Assembly: GCA_022495005.1 (NCBI GenBank)
Contig: JAGYXB010001575.1
Coordinates: 124,001 to 188,000, forward strand
Origin: Rhyacophila brunnea
Lineage: Eukaryota; Arthropoda; Insecta; Trichoptera; Rhyacophilidae
Reading direction: 5' to 3'
Length of the DNA stretch: 64,000 bases
The notes beneath the pieces are model-generated. The model was not told the DNA's origin. It saw only the letters and a list, made by a program, of their open reading frames with translations, and ran no database searches. The position numbers were made by a program, and so were the translations under genes. The stretch's first letter is position 1; each line of letters opens with the position of its first letter. Below are positions 10,569 through 22,945 of this stretch, one piece after another.

Positions 10569-11074
10569 GACATATTATTATGTATTTTAAAATTAATAAT
10601 AAATGTTTTTGTTTATAAAATAAGCTAAATATTAAATGCAAAGTTCAAGAAACGTGCGCCACTATTCATTTAACCCAGGGCAGGCTATTGTGCTGTCACC
10701 GTACTGGAACATGAACTCTGATTTATTTTTAAACAAAGCATCTAACATGTTTTGTCCTTACAACCTTTATTCGAGTAGATAGCTTTATTAATATCGTTTG
10801 CATATAAGGGGCAATCACAAAGCATGCATCGACTGTAATCACCAATTGTGCGCATTTGTGAATTGCACTTTTGATTACTGCCAATTTTAAATGCCTGTAA
10901 AATATAATTGCACCACCCTTATACAGTATTGATACTAATACACACATTTATTTACTGAGTAAGTGATGGACATCTCAAATATATTTTTTAATAATAAATA
11001 AAACTTGACAAAATGTATTCGAGCTGCTGAAAATTAAATACGTACAAGACGTGACAAATAATTCGCAGGTACGA
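10569..11074. other. AT-rich sequence, nothing recognised
   Basis: The minus-strand frame at 10729-10947 (72 codons) shows no domain. Confidence 0.45.
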
Positions 11075-11494
11075 TTTCTGCGGGAATGGGACGACTGGCC
11101 TCCGGATAATTGGACGCCGCACTGTCGTAGACACGTGTACAGAACGTAGATGAGGTATTTTAATCAGTTTCTATATACTACTTAGTTGTTTGAATTTATT
11201 TTACTCTTAACATAATGTATTCTTTATCGTGGATTGAGAATTACCATGCCTAAGGCTACATATAAAATAAAAAAAACTCTTTTTTCGTTGAAACTTAAAC
11301 ATATGCACGATTAAATCATTGTTTACGTCTGCATATTTACATTCTCACCAACTATTAAATCATAATATAACCAATTAAATAATATTGAATATTTTTTTTA
11401 AAGTACCTATAAGTACCTAACGTCTATTTATTTTTGAATTCCGTGGCGTCCAATTGTCCGGTGCCAAATCGTCCTAGACCCATTTCCGCAAAAA
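11075..11494. mobile_element. MITE with long TIRs, about 420 bp
   Basis: The left arm carries TTCTGCGGGAATGGGACGA, CTCCGGATAATTGGACGCC. The right arm, reversed, carries TTTTTGCGGAAATGGG, AGGACGATTTGGCACCGG and ACAATTGGACGCCACGG. The arms differ by about a quarter of positions. The TSD is not resolved and it is the only copy seen. Confidence 0.6.
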
Positions 11495-12290
11495 GATTTT
11501 TTCTATTGGTTATATTATAATATATTTTCTCAGAAGTATTTTCAACGTTATGTGTGTTCAATAATTAGAATGTTACATTCTTAAATCTTGTGAATTATTC
11601 GTTGAATACAACAATATTTAATTAAAAATTATTAGCAAGTTCAAGTAAGTTACAACAAAAACTCTTAGAGTGATCCGTGACGTCGGTTAGTATTTAAAGT
11701 AATACCTACTTTGATTTAAAATACAAAAGCCAATCGCCAATGGTAACTCAATTTAGAAAACGCTTCAGAGATTATTAAATTATAGAAAAATGCCACTAAG
11801 TCGAGCAGGTTTTAAGTACAACATAATAATTTCATTTAATTTGTACTGCTTGAGTACCTGAAAAGAGGTATACAATATGTCAATGAATGAACTACTATAC
11901 ATAAAATAAATTATTGATAAAGAAGATGCATGAAAAAGTTTGATTTATAAAAATCAACGTGATATAAGTACGTGATACGTGGGTGACAATTTGACATGAG
12001 CAAAGATATTCAAGAATTATCTATGTATGTTCAACGTCTTACAAAAGCTTGTAATAATAAGCCGATCGCCAATAATAACTCAATTTGGAAAACACTTCAG
12101 AGAGTATTAAGAGACACTAGTTAAAATTTGTCGCAATTAAGTATGGCGCCTTTAGCATAGTGGTCTATGTGCGTGGGTGCGAAACCCGAGAGACGCATCT
12201 TACTTTTTTTAAAAAGATTTTTTCGATTGGTTATAATATATTTTTTTAGAAGTGTTATGTATGTTCAATTAGGTTTTAGTTATTATTCAA
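11495..12290 (+). repeat. tRNA-like SINE family, two copies side by side
   Basis: Two related stretches share GCCAATCGCCAATGGTAACT / GCCGATCGCCAATAATAACT, then CTCAATTT.GAAAACRCTTCAGAGA (about 11731 and 12062). They also share an AAAGATTTTTTC.ATTGGTTATA block (11494 and 12214). The second copy has a tRNA-like head, GGCGCCTTTAGCATAGTGG followed by GGGTGCGAAACCC (12145-12195). A third decayed copy lies at 59890-60150. Exact ends are not clear. Confidence 0.5.
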
Positions 12291-12772
12291 GAAGTATAAT
12301 ACGAGTAGTTATGTCCGTTTAAAAAGTAATGATAATAAAACAAAACTCTCTTCCTTATCTTTTGTTGCAGTTAAAATGTTTAACACTTTTATATAGTGAT
12401 TGACATAGCAGTTCAAATAAACAAGCAGTGAAAACTATATGTAGTCACATTTTAATAGTAGTCAGCTGTTGGTAAAGCCGACACGTTTAGGTTGTCCGCT
12501 CGCGAGGCGGTGGCAATCAGAATTAGAAATACGTGTCCAGGCACTTAATAGCCAATTAACGTCTGACGTAGTCTGTTATCACACCAACAGGTGATTTTAA
12601 ACATATCGCTTTAACCCCTGCAGTTAACACGTTGGGAAATTGAGTTAAACAGTTTATTTACTTTAATACGTTATTAATTACTTGACTTGAAGTAGAATTA
12701 TCAGTGAAAAACAAAAAATCTCTTCTTATTGAGACTTGAGACTCATTTTCAACGTTCAAATGTCTATCGTTC
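12291..12772. other. No gene seen; small GC-richer patch
   Basis: Nothing recognised. CCGCTCGCGAGGCGG at 12497-12511 can pair with itself, within a short GC-richer patch (12475-12530). Confidence 0.4.
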
Positions 12773-13296
12773 AAACAGCGATAAGTCCACATTTGGTCAA
12801 AATCGAGAAAAAAATACTCACGTATTCTTTCTATAATTTTACACAATATGTATTGATATATAAATTCCAAAGCGCGACAAAACCCTACGAAAATAAATAT
12901 TTTAAGTCTAGATTTATTACAAAAAGCGCCAAGTCCGTGTTTCATATTATTTAAAGCTTGGTTGATTTCGCGCGTGTTTAAGTCAGCCAATAAGGGAACG
13001 TTCAATGTTGGAAATGGCGTCTCCCATGCTATAGCATCCGGTAAACTCATGACAGTGCCACGGAAATATGTGCCTTATGCGGAATAAATTAAAAAATGAG
13101 GTTCAGGTAGCGCTACGTCCTTTTGCTTATATTTATTACATTTAAGAGTTTATCGGCTGAAACAAAATAAAATTTAAAAAAAAATAATCTCACGTTAAAA
13201 CAAATAATTGAAGCATGAAGCATAAAAGCGTTGTTTCCCGCAAATATTGAATTGTGGACTTGTCGCTTTTTGTAATTAGACGCATCAAATATAATC
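12773..13296. mobile_element. MITE family T, copy B
   Basis: Homologous along its length to 9333-9900. The left end is trimmed (starts at ACAGCGATAAGTCC). The right end is better preserved: reversed it reads GATTATATTTGATGCG, TCTAATTACAAAAAGCG, ACAAGTCCACA, which gives the outer part of the TIR. The 130-codon minus-strand frame over it is a repeat translation, not a gene. Confidence 0.7.
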
Positions 13297-13411
13297 AAGT
13301 ATGAATATTTTAAAAGTAATGTTAAACTAAGTATCGTGCTAAGATAAGCGGTATTTTGGTGTAGTTGGGTGGAATTGGTGTGAAAAACAATAATTATTTT
13401 TGATGTCTGTA

Positions 13412-13485
13412 GTGAAACATTGCAAGATGGCTTATCTCGGTCATGTTTTACGAGCAAAAATAACCATCTTCTATAAAGCATACTG
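13412..13485 (+). pseudogene. LINE C-terminal fragment, very short
   Basis: Translation gives VKHCKMAYLGHVLRA, matching the KLQYLGHIMRGQK segment of the LINE at 26482. It decays on both sides within about 75 bp. It lies in the left flank of the hAT element at 13610. Confidence 0.35.
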
Positions 13486-13609
13486 AAGAGTAATACAGAT
13501 GGATATAAAGAACTTGGTAATAATATTCTTAATATCCTGGTTGGTTTCACGTATAGTAGGAAATATACGCACAAAGTAATGCTAAGTAAACGTAGGGGAT
13601 ATGCCATAT

Positions 13610-14381
13610 CAGTGGCGAAGGGTGACTTTTGGAAAGAGGTAGGCTGTGGAGATATGATAAAAAGAGCACACTTGTCAGGTATACTTACGAGAATAGTACG
13701 ATATTTACTACTAATGAATAGGCACACACTAATAAATGATAACGACACACTAATTCAATGAAACTTCAAAAACTCATTGACGACATAAAAATGAGCGATG
13801 TGTTTAAATTACGTATTTTTCAAAACATGTATACGCATCAAAAATCATTAGATAAAATTTATTTTTATTTTTAAAAACAATCTATACTTATTTATTAATA
13901 TTCGATTAAACGCCGTTGAAATTATTATTTTAATTATCTAATTATTAATGATTTTGGACAAAGTGCGCAGTCGTGACAACAATATTATGCGCGAATGTTT
14001 TAGGCTCTGCGAAAGGAGCTTGCCTCATTTCGTACAAATCAGCAGACTTGCTGAGGTTACGAGACGTAAAGTCCATACGAAAAAAACTCAGAATTATTCC
14101 AAACATAATCGGAAATTTATTTACCGAGAAGTCGCGGCGTTTATTATTTAATTTACGGCGCGGCGCGCTGTGGTTTTTTTAATACCTTTGCAGTTGTTTT
14201 GTAAACTGTGTAATACTGTAATACATTCCTACATATGCGATCTCGTTGGCAAAATAAATTATTGTTATATAACATAAAATAATGAAGTGATTAAGTATAT
14301 AAATATGTCAATATGCAATTAAAAAATATTTTTCTTAAGGTAGGCTTTAAATAATCGCCTAGTATGGAGTCTTCGCCACTG
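13610..14381. mobile_element. hAT family A (CAGTGGCGAAG ends), copy 1
   Basis: Both ends are CAGTGGCGAAG. The left continues GGTGACTTTTGGAAAGAGG and TAGGCTG. The right, reversed, continues ACTCCATACTAGGCG and ATTATTTAAAGCCTACC. Related copies lie at 34430-35113 and 35943-36835 in the opposite orientation. No clean 8-bp duplication is present: the flanks are TGCCATAT and GGATATGG. Short open frames inside (13948-14182) are not recognisable transposase. Confidence 0.8.
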
Positions 14382-14474
14382 GGATATGGTATTGTACACA
14401 ATAAGAAGAAACGTATGGCTGGGCACATATTGTATGTACGTAATGATGTGTTGGCCTAAATATTAGAGTCGTAC

Positions 14475-14935
14475 TGTATATTATGTGTTTAATCAGAGTC
14501 ATGGCCCCCATATCCTTAGGCGGGCCCCCAGGCTAGGATGTTTGGCGGGCCTCCCTACCTATCGCTAAGGGTAAAGGCAGTGTGACGCACTGTAGTAGAG
14601 TTTTTCAAATGGTAATTTTAATATGTAAATCTGTAAATTTGAGTTATGGAGTTGTCGAGTATCGGCACAGAGTTAAAAATTGCATCGTACAACCAAATAT
14701 TTAAAATTATTAATAACATTGATGTAAAATAGCGCAGCAGGCGACTTTTTTACTATTAGAGCAAATTTGTGATCTGTGTTTATCTCAGTTATCTGGCCGA
14801 CTCGTGACGCCGGGCCCTTCCTAGACCCAGGCCCACAGGCTAGAGCCCTGTCAGCCCCCCTCCTTGAAGGGGCCATGATCAGAGTACTCACCCGGACTTT
14901 GAAAGATGTGAGATGGAAATTCCACTGGTTATGAC
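14475..14935 (+). repeat. S3 tRNA-like SINE relic, split by a hAT insertion
   Basis: Removing the hAT element at 14500-14877 and one TSD copy rejoins GTTTAATCAGAGT with ACTCACCCGGACTTTGAAAG. This resembles 49750-49812 (TTAGTAGCTTAATCAGTAAA, then GCTCATCACCCGGACTGCGA). The A-box-like AGYTTAATCAG is visible, but the B box is degraded. Confidence 0.5.
14500..14877. mobile_element. hAT-type element, 378 bp, perfect 8-bp TSD
   Basis: The ends are CATGGCCCC in both orientations, with GC-rich subterminal GGGCC motifs. The flanks are ATCAGAGT at 14492-14499 and 14878-14885, an exact 8-bp duplication. No coding capacity. The minus-strand frame at 14673-14891 is incidental. It interrupts a SINE relic, so it is the younger element. 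Confidence 0.88.
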
Positions 14936-15061
14936 TTTTTTCTAGATTTCTTACTAATAAATACGTCTATTAGCTTTTCAAAACTATTTATATTTGAATG
15001 ACTTATAATAGATATTCGTATTTTTCAGATATTTAAAAAAATATATATTTTACTATATACA

Positions 15062-15272
15062 CCCAGCGTCGTGGGTCCCAGGTTCGAATCATGGGTCTGG
15101 CAAGTACACATATTGTTTTTCAATTTGTGTATGAGTCAGAGTATGGACCTACTAGGTTGAGCAGTTGGCTGACATCCATTTCTCATAAAAATAAAAATCT
15201 GTTAATACAAACCTCCACTCTGTGGAGGCCCATATGATTTTATTAGGATCAGACATGGCCGAAAAAAAAATA
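15062..15272 (+). mobile_element. S1 SINE, head truncated
   Basis: It starts within the tRNA-like head (CGTCGTGGGTCCC) and contains the B box GGTTCGAATCA, the TTTTTCAATTTGTGTATGAG and GGTTGAGCAGTTGGCTGAC body blocks, and the hairpin CCTCCAC-TCT-GTGGAGG. It ends in GGATCAGACATGGCC and an A-rich tail. Confidence 0.85.
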
Positions 15273-16950
15273 TAAAAAATGAAATCACCATATAATCATA
15301 CTAAAAGCAATATTATTTTTATTACTATCAATAATATTACTTCATGAAAAACATACTTTAAAGAAGTTACGTTATAAATGTTATAATTCAGTGGTTCCAA
15401 ATCATACACAAATATTTTGTATAAGTACTATCAATGAAAAAATATAGTGATTTGATTTAAAAAATAATAGTGAATAGTGAGAAGAACAATAGTTATCCCC
15501 AGTTATACGACCTTGTATGCATCACCTCACAATTTCATCGCTGCTATTCAATCATTTTCCCTACTTGTGATGAGTTAGTTGTTGCAAGTGTGTTATTTTT
15601 AAAAAAAATAACTTTAACTATGAAATGTTTTTAGATGTAGATATCCAACTCTACTTAATTCGTAGTGTTATGGAACGGCAAGATCAACTTAATATAAACA
15701 CCTTTTATATTTAAATTGGCTTTATTAAAAGGTAATATTATAGATTATGTTTTAGATAATATCTTGTTAACAGTCTGGTTTGATACAGTGATTGAATGCA
15801 GTCAATGCGTCCTTCTTTAAGGTTGAGTTAAAACTAAATTGAAAAACTATTTTGATTATATATAAAACAAACTTCATTAATAGTTATAGTTATACTATTA
15901 AAAGTTTTAGTTTGATAAAGATACATATAAAACAATATCCGTTAGAAAGAAGTTTGAAATAATGAGTGATAAAGATACATCGCATTCCAGTCGTTTAGAA
16001 TCTAGATAGATAAGAACAATGGTGTGATAAAGCAAATCTCTATCAAACGCATTTTCAGACATTCATTATGTTGCTTATTAATACTTAGTAAGAATACAAA
16101 GATAGGCTCGAAGCTGCGAGGCTATAAAAGTAGTAACAATGTAGTAAAAATTTATCAATATATTGGTCCACTAGTGTTTGAGACACAACGAAACAAGCAG
16201 ATAAAAAAACTATTGGTATTTTGGGCGTAGGTATCATGGAGATAGTCAAAACGCAGACCAAAAATAATATTTCTGTATTATCACAGACATACAATTCAAT
16301 TTTATTCGAAAAAATAGTTAAGTAAATGTTTTTTTTTTTATATACGACAAATACGTACCTAAATAAGTATTTACAATGTATATACAATGTTGATTTACAG
16401 GTAAGTAAGTCAACGTATGAAACCGCATTGCAAGTTTATAATTATGCAAACGTATTCTGTTACTCAGCAAATCTGAGGGTATTAAAATCACAGGTGGTGT
16501 ACGGTATTGGTTCCCTGTTTAAAGGTTTAATTTCCAGTCACCCTGCAGCGACACCTTCGAAGTACGTCGATAAATAAATAGTTGCAAGCAATAAGCAAGA
16601 TATGCAATGATTGGGCCTGAAATTCGATTGTTATGTGCAAGGATGGCACACGATTTCTTGCCACGTATTGCAATAACATCGTATATTTATTTATGTACCA
16701 TATTGCAGAGTTAACAGTGGCTAGTTTAATTTTATGGGGCCAAAATGATCACGTGGGATAATTAATAATGTAAACATAACTCTGGATCAGTAACGGACAC
16801 GGAACATCGAAAGAACTATAAAAATATGGAATAAATATATTCGCATCCCTTGAGTGTAAAATAATTAGAGGCCCTTAATGATTTAGATGGCTAGACTAAA
16901 TCGTGACAGAAGAATTAAAAATTATCATCTGGGACGGAGAACGTTACAGG
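15273..16950. other. No gene recognised
   Basis: AT-rich. Three open frames of 68-100 codons (16024, 16085, 16326) overlap on opposite strands and have no recognisable content. No repeat shared with the rest of the window was seen. Confidence 0.4.
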
Positions 16951-17685
16951 TAGGGATTCCAATCCCGCGATCCCGCGATCCCGAGCTATTTTCGATACCG
17001 ATGAATCCCGGGATTGATAAACATAATCCCGAAACTTTCGGGATTGATTTTTTTATCAATTTTTATGGAAAACAAAATAAAAATGAAAATATAACAGAAA
17101 AAGTACTTTTAATAACAAATAACTACATTAGAAATAAACTGAGTTTGAATGAAGTTTGATTTATACCCATGTGTAAGTTGTCGATTCATTTTATTTTTTC
17201 ACATAAATTAATAAAAATGAGAAATATTGGAAAAAACAATGCTTCGCACTATTAACAAAGTAATTCCACCATGATTTCATACGTTTTACGGCAGTTTCAT
17301 ATTTGGCTCTAATTAGATTTATGAAGCGGAAAGGCCATAAGTACACCATGATTTGCTTAACTATTTTAAATCTCGCTAACCCATTCATTAAGTCTTTACT
17401 ATCAGAAACAGGAATCTCATATTAAATTGACATTATTATTTATATTACAATATTATTTACTCCATTAAACTTATGTATTTGCAAGATTAAACGTATAGAA
17501 TAATAACAATAAATGTCTTAAATAGTATAAATAATACTAGATTTATTTTTGACCGATTTTATCAATGTTATTTGTAAATATAAAATTTTTATATTTACAA
17601 TGGAAAAAAATGCCAATCCCGGGATTGTCAAATTGTAATCCCGAAATCCCGGGATCAGAATTTTGGCTCGGGATTGGATTCCCTA
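16951..17685. mobile_element. hAT-type element with AATCCCG iterons, perfect TSD
   Basis: The ends are TAGGGATTCCAATCCCG and, reversed, TAGGGAATCCAATCCCG. Both subterminal regions hold several ATCCCG / CGGGAT units, some as CCCGGG palindromes. The flanks are GTTACAGG at 16943-16950 and 17686-17693, an exact 8-bp duplication. A second copy in the same orientation is at 52477-53201. Small open frames inside carry no transposase motif. Confidence 0.9.
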
Positions 17686-17954
17686 GTTACAGGAAGACGG
17701 CAAAACCCATCGACGGTTGCATAGCGAATAATGATGGTGTAATTTTGTTTCGTTGTTGACTTCTTCCTATTCAAGTTACGTGATCTCTAAAGATATTTTT
17801 AGTGGGATTTTTTAGATGGAGAATAGAAATTTAATCTTGAGCCAATAGAGTGACTTACTACATGACGTTTAAAAAAACAAAATTAATTATTTCAATGATA
17901 CGCTTAATCTAAAATTTCAATAAAAATGGCTTAAAACCAAATTGATGAAAATCA

Positions 17955-17956
<2 letters not shown>

Positions 17957-17990
<34 letters not shown>
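17957..17990. repeat. (TA)n microsatellite
   Basis: An uninterrupted TA dinucleotide run of about 30 bases. Confidence 0.9.
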
Positions 17991-17993
<3 letters not shown>

Positions 17994-18360
17994 TATATTC
18001 CAATATTAAGTATGTAGTAAGTATGTTCTTATATTAAGTAAGTATGTTCTTAATATGTAGAAATTTTGTAGAATGTAAATATCGTAAATATTTCGGAGTC
18101 AATTTACCTTTTCAAGCTATTCATAACAGAAGCCTGCACTTCCTTAAACCGAAAAGCAGTTGAAAAAATGTATTTCGGTTTTTCAAAATTGTTATTTTTG
18201 GCTCACATGTAAAGATTTATTAAGTATTTTAAATGATCGTTCTATGTTTATTCGTGGCTCAAGAAAATATCATAATGACACATATCTTTCTTTGAAAGAT
18301 GACACATTGGTCAGGCGTTCCTCAGTTTTCTCAAAATTGAAAATTTATCATATATTTATA

Positions 18361-18397
18361 GCACACCTCCCCCCTTTAAAGAGGGGAGTGGCGTGTG
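18361..18397. other. Strong inverted repeat / hairpin
   Basis: CACACCTCCCCCCTTTAAAG can pair with GAGGGGAGTGGCGTGTG around a TTTAAA centre. It may be the fused ends of a tiny MITE or an RNA hairpin. I see no TSD. Confidence 0.5.
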
Positions 18398-20208
18398 AAA
18401 GTCGAATATAAAGAATTTGGGGTATATTTGCGAGCTTAGCCTAGATAGCCTGTAGACTTTGTAGGAAAAACATACTATACCTATGTCATTATGATGTCCT
18501 GTATTTTATTATCTTATAAATTAAGATTTAATGACCACATAATTAAAATTATATTAAAATCAAAGATTATTTTTGTGAACGTTGTCGTGTTAGTTATCAC
18601 ATTATTAGAATTGGGATTTATTTATTTTATTTTTGTATACTTATGTGGTGTTCGATGTGTGGGTTATCGCTTTGGGAGTCGTCGATGTGTCGTAGGTTAT
18701 GTTGTTGAGGATGATGATGTTTTAGTCGAAGATGTATGCAGAAGCGAGTTTTATTTGCAGCTCGGTACATTAGTTTGTTACAGCAATTATGTTACAATAC
18801 TAAACTTATGATAGGTACGGATCCGAGGTCCGCATCTCGGTACAATCAGATGTTGGGCGAAGCGATATAGAGACTGCGATGGTAACAGACTGGAAACGTA
18901 TCTTCGAGTGAGTTTTGATAAATCATTATTCGTAATTTATACAGTCGAAAGTAATGCCTAAACATTATATTTTAGTACATAATTATATTGAACGAGCCAG
19001 CGGTTTAAATTCGAGTAGCTGTGAATTTTATTTATTATTACAGTCTTAATATAATATGATACTATGGGAATGGATATTAGACTAATTTTCCATTGCGATA
19101 ACGTATTTCATATCGCCATCCAATCTGCTGATACATGTAATAAGTTGTTTACTGAAATATATTATTGCGGTCGAATAATTAGAGAGAAGATATTTGATCA
19201 ATAATATACTGACAGCTACATTTATTATATTTAAATATTTTCAAAACGTAATTTCCGTTATGTTAAATAAACGAGGTGCATCCCTGTTTATAATCGACAC
19301 TTGCTTACTTGCATTGCAATAATTGACAAAGAAACGTCGAATCGTAATCGATGGGTCTCGATTTATCATGGCCGGGAATAAAGTAAAATAATAAACTTAT
19401 TTTCGGACTTGCCTTAAACTTTCATCGCCTCAAAAGATACAAGCGATTGTCACTGTACCAATGAGAGAGAGAGAGAGCTTTTTTATTTTCGCATTTAATT
19501 ATTTTTAATGAGCTTTTATTAACTGATTTATTTCCACATACAATTGTGATTAATCTAATATGATCGATTTTAATAATGAAACGAGATAATATTATTACGC
19601 ATTGTATCATATTATGATGGCTTAACATTTACTATTATATTTGTTAAGTATGAATATTTATAAGTATTAAATATAATTGACTTAGTTTTGAACAGAGAAT
19701 TTCTTAGAATTACATATAATTATTATTCATATCTTCAGTAAATAATTTGTTTTTTGAAAATTTACTAGTATCCAGTGTCCACTTGACAATGTCCCATTGA
19801 AGAGGACGAGGCCAGTCCTGACTAATATTAAAATCAGTGAAACTATAGTAATTTTTTTGTAGTATGTCATTTGCTGAAATGAGTTTTCTATCTCCCTTTC
19901 ACGATGAGAGCATCTATAAATTACTATAGGTGCTTTTAAATATTGTAGTATCATATTTTTATCCATAAATGTTATATCGAACAATCCGTGGAGGAAAAGC
20001 GACAATGATATTCGTATTCACGAAGTGACTAGCTTTGTTGTGGGTACTATTGTAATAAGTACTACATTATTATCGTGTTTTATTGTAATTAAGAAAATGC
20101 ATTTCCAACAAGATTTTTTATTGATTTATTTCATCAACCAACAGGATCAATCACAGAGGATAATAGTATAATATTATAATATAGAAAAAATAATATATGA
20201 TAAAAAGC
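18398..20208. other. No gene recognised
   Basis: A plus-strand frame at 18491-18811 (106 codons) has a hydrophobic start and an acidic stretch (EDDDVLVEDV) but no known domain. A minus frame at 19727-20005 likewise. A (GA)n run lies at 19464-19477. Otherwise nothing. Confidence 0.4.
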
Positions 20209-20462
20209 ATCATCATCAGCCGGAGTCAATCCACTGCTGCATGAAGGCCTCCCCAAGCTTCTTCCAAATCTTTCGGTCCTGTGTCATTCGCTGCCACGTA
20301 TTTACGCCGAACTTTACCAGATCGTCAATCCAGCGGCTTTTAGGGTAACCCTGTGGCCGTTTCGTGCCCCTTGGGTACCACTGGATGACGGCATTTGTCC
20401 AGCAGCCGTTCTTTCGGCGAGAAATGTGCCCCGCCCATCTCCATTTCAGCTGTTTGGCATAA
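20209..20462 (-). pseudogene. RTE-type LINE, 3' end of the RT ORF plus tail
   Basis: The minus-strand frame reads AKQLKWRWAGHISRRKNG, then AVIQWYPRGTKRPQGYPKSR, ending MQQWIDSG and a stop. This is the C-terminal WAGH and RPRGRPKxRW region of RTE-clade reverse transcriptases. The DNA ends in the CATCATCATCAGCC signature (GATGATGATG tail on the coding strand). It is 5'-truncated to about 250 bp, like the other copies. Confidence 0.85.
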
Positions 20463-20998
20463 TAAATCAAATTAAATTAGATCAAAATTAATATTAGGTA
20501 CAGTTGTAATGATTATAATTGGAGAGTTATTGAAAATCGTTAAAAAAGAAAACACATTAGTAGTAATCATAATAAAGACAGTGAAAAACTTAAAAAAAGT
20601 ATGTAATATATATATATATAAAAATACATTTTTTTAAATCAGTAAAAATAAACAGCCGTAACCGACTTAATTTAAAGGAGGCAAGAGAATAAAACAGATC
20701 CACTCGATCACTGTGAAGATTTAAGGTTCTGCAGAGTCGAGCCACCGGACATTAGTGTAACCTAAATTGGTTTTATATGTATGCATGCATAAAAGTGAGA
20801 TAATGTAAAGAAGAATGTTGACTCTTGGTAAATTAAATTTAATGTAGGACAGTTTAGTAGTTATGAGGAATCTGATTGGTTATTAATTAATTTGAAGATA
20901 TAAATAAGGTTAGAAATAGTACGCCGTGTTTCTAAAGATTGATTTTTAAAATGTTTAATTTGGGTATTGGGTAAGAATTGAAATTAACACTATAAAAT
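20463..20998. other. AT-rich sequence, nothing recognised
   Basis: No gene, RNA or repeat seen apart from a short TA run near 20609. Confidence 0.5.
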
Positions 20999-21426
20999 AA
21001 TTACAAGATAAAAAGAACTTTTTATATACTTATAACGTTTTTAAATTTTCTGTTGAATTATTATGCTCAATATGCTCAAACTTGTACTTAATATGAAGTA
21101 AATAAAAATCAAACAAATATAGAATACTGAAATGTCATTTTGATTTCCATAGTAACGCACGTTTATATTAATAATTAAGTTGCTAGGACCATCCACTTAG
21201 CAACCAATAATAGTAGATTGGATTACGGATTTTTTCCGAAATAACTTTTCATACAAAACAGAATTAACTGAAAATGAATTCAATTCTACTTAAAGATGGC
21301 AAAAAGTAATTAAAGAATGCATTGGCATCGTGTTCTGGTATATTCGAAAAGTTTCAAATATCTAGCTAGTCGGGAAGTTAGTTAACAATCGATCGCAAGA
21401 TTTGTACTGGATAAACAACCACCGGA
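20999..21426 (-). mobile_element. Helentron-like (HINE-like) family, copy 1
   Basis: Homologous in reverse to 49905-50322. It starts AATTACAAGATAAAAAGAAC, has a hairpin-forming ATAAAAAG..CTTTTTAT-derived stretch, and shares the CAGAATTAACTGAAAATG, GCATTGGCATCGTGTTCTG and CTAGCTAGTCGGGAAGT blocks. The far end (the 5' end on the element strand) is truncated just after AACAACCACCGGA. Confidence 0.75.
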
Positions 21427-21600
21427 TTTAATTATAATGATAGCCGTGTAATATTATAATATATCATGTAATGTATATAATATATTACATGTTTTCCGGT
21501 AGCAATATAAAATTTATTAACTTCTTGAATTACGCGCAGTATTATAAGTGAAGTATATTATTTATTTACCCTATAAAACCATTCGAAATTACTCATCCAG

Positions 21601-21790
21601 GTAAATCAAACGAAAGCTCCCCGGGGGTGCTTTGTCGTAAATCACGGCCGGACAATGGCCCGGTCGGAGCGAGACTGTGGGGTCAATCACGACCGCGGCC
21701 CGTCACTTGGTAACGATATTATGATTTGTGACTCGTTCGCATAGACACAGTGTCGAGACATCAACGCCTGGCGATTATGCAGCCCTGAAA
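21601..21790. other. GC-rich patch without ORF
   Basis: About 190 bp with much higher GC than its flanks, including CTCCCCGGGGG and CGGCCGGACAATGGCCCGG. No long open frame, no repeat partner and no splice or promoter element that I can defend. It could be a conserved regulatory block or a fragment of an unrecognised element. Confidence 0.35.
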
Positions 21791-22945
21791 CATTTGCTGT
21801 TATCAAGGGAAAATGATTGCTGAAGTGAAATATTGGTTTTATCTATGCTAATAATAACATTGGAGTAGGTATATGTCTGACCTGATTGTTTGTTCGGTTT
21901 ATACGTAAGAAAAACTGATGGTTAAATAATGGAAATATATCAAATAAATATAAGTAAGAATAGTCTGATTTTATAATATTTAAATATTGATATGGAAATT
22001 CGTATTATTGCAATATTCTGGGACTACTTAATCTTGCAGGATAAAGTTTCAAATACATTATGATGTACTTCGCATACTGCCATGCTGTCACGGTGACAAA
22101 TTTAGTCTTTAGTTTCGTCATTCTGCCGAATATTTTGTACAATCACTATCTCTGTAAATTCAACGATGGAGAGTACCAACTCTAATGTATTAGTATTTTG
22201 AATTATTATTCATTATTCATGCTAATTTCAATGCATTTTAACAGTTTTTACTTGTGCGTACGTTAAAACTACTTCCATGTTGCGATATTGCATCCATAGA
22301 TAATATTTTGAATAGAACCCAACCTGCAGACCATAGATAATAGACAACATTCTTATAGAAAATACACTGTGTCAACTGCTAAAAACAAAAACACGCGATT
22401 TTGACATGATTGATAAAAAAAGTTCATTGAGTCATGTGAGTGTCGATACAGTGCAGTACGCGTGAGGTGACCGCATTGTTGTTCTGGTGATTTTGGCAGA
22501 TTTTTTTGGCGGACTGACAATATTCGTCAAAATGTGCTACGGGATGGAAGCATCAGTTTGATAACATTTTAAACACCAAGAAAAATGACATTACAAACTT
22601 TTCTCTATAGCGGCAGCTTACTGTGACAGCATGTGACAGTACGTGACGTGCATCACAATGTAATCACAGCATTATTCGCAAGACTCCTCCCACATGTTTC
22701 AGTGACGCTTGCGGCTTGGTGTAGCAACGGCGCTGTATGTCAATAATTATCAAATTTTTGATTGTAATTGTAATAGCAAAATTACAAAAAAACACATTAC
22801 TTAAAAACTGCATACTTGCACTCGAAAAAGAATGCGTCATAATGAATATTTGTTCCATTAAGACAATAATGAAGAAATGACAATTTTAAATAAAAAAGTG
22901 AAATGAAAGAAAGACTGAAGACATAAAATTATTTACAGTGTATTA
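21791..22945. other. No gene recognised
   Basis: A moderately GC-rich part around 22610-22740 has repeated TGTGACAG and CGTGACG words. Nothing else seen. Confidence 0.35.

Noticed and set aside
12658..13050. 130-codon minus-strand frame shared with 9438-9629 (MSLPDA.AWETPF)
   Set aside because: The similarity is explained by two copies of the same MITE; the frame is not kept open in both copies beyond about 60 codons.
13113..13748. 211-codon open frame on the minus strand, the longest in the window
   Set aside because: It spans MITE T, a LINE crumb and the start of a hAT element; the translation changes character at each boundary and shows no domain, so it is chance.
18491..18811. 106-codon membrane-like ORF
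   Set aside because: AT-rich hydrophobic start is expected by chance; no family, no neighbours, no splice context.
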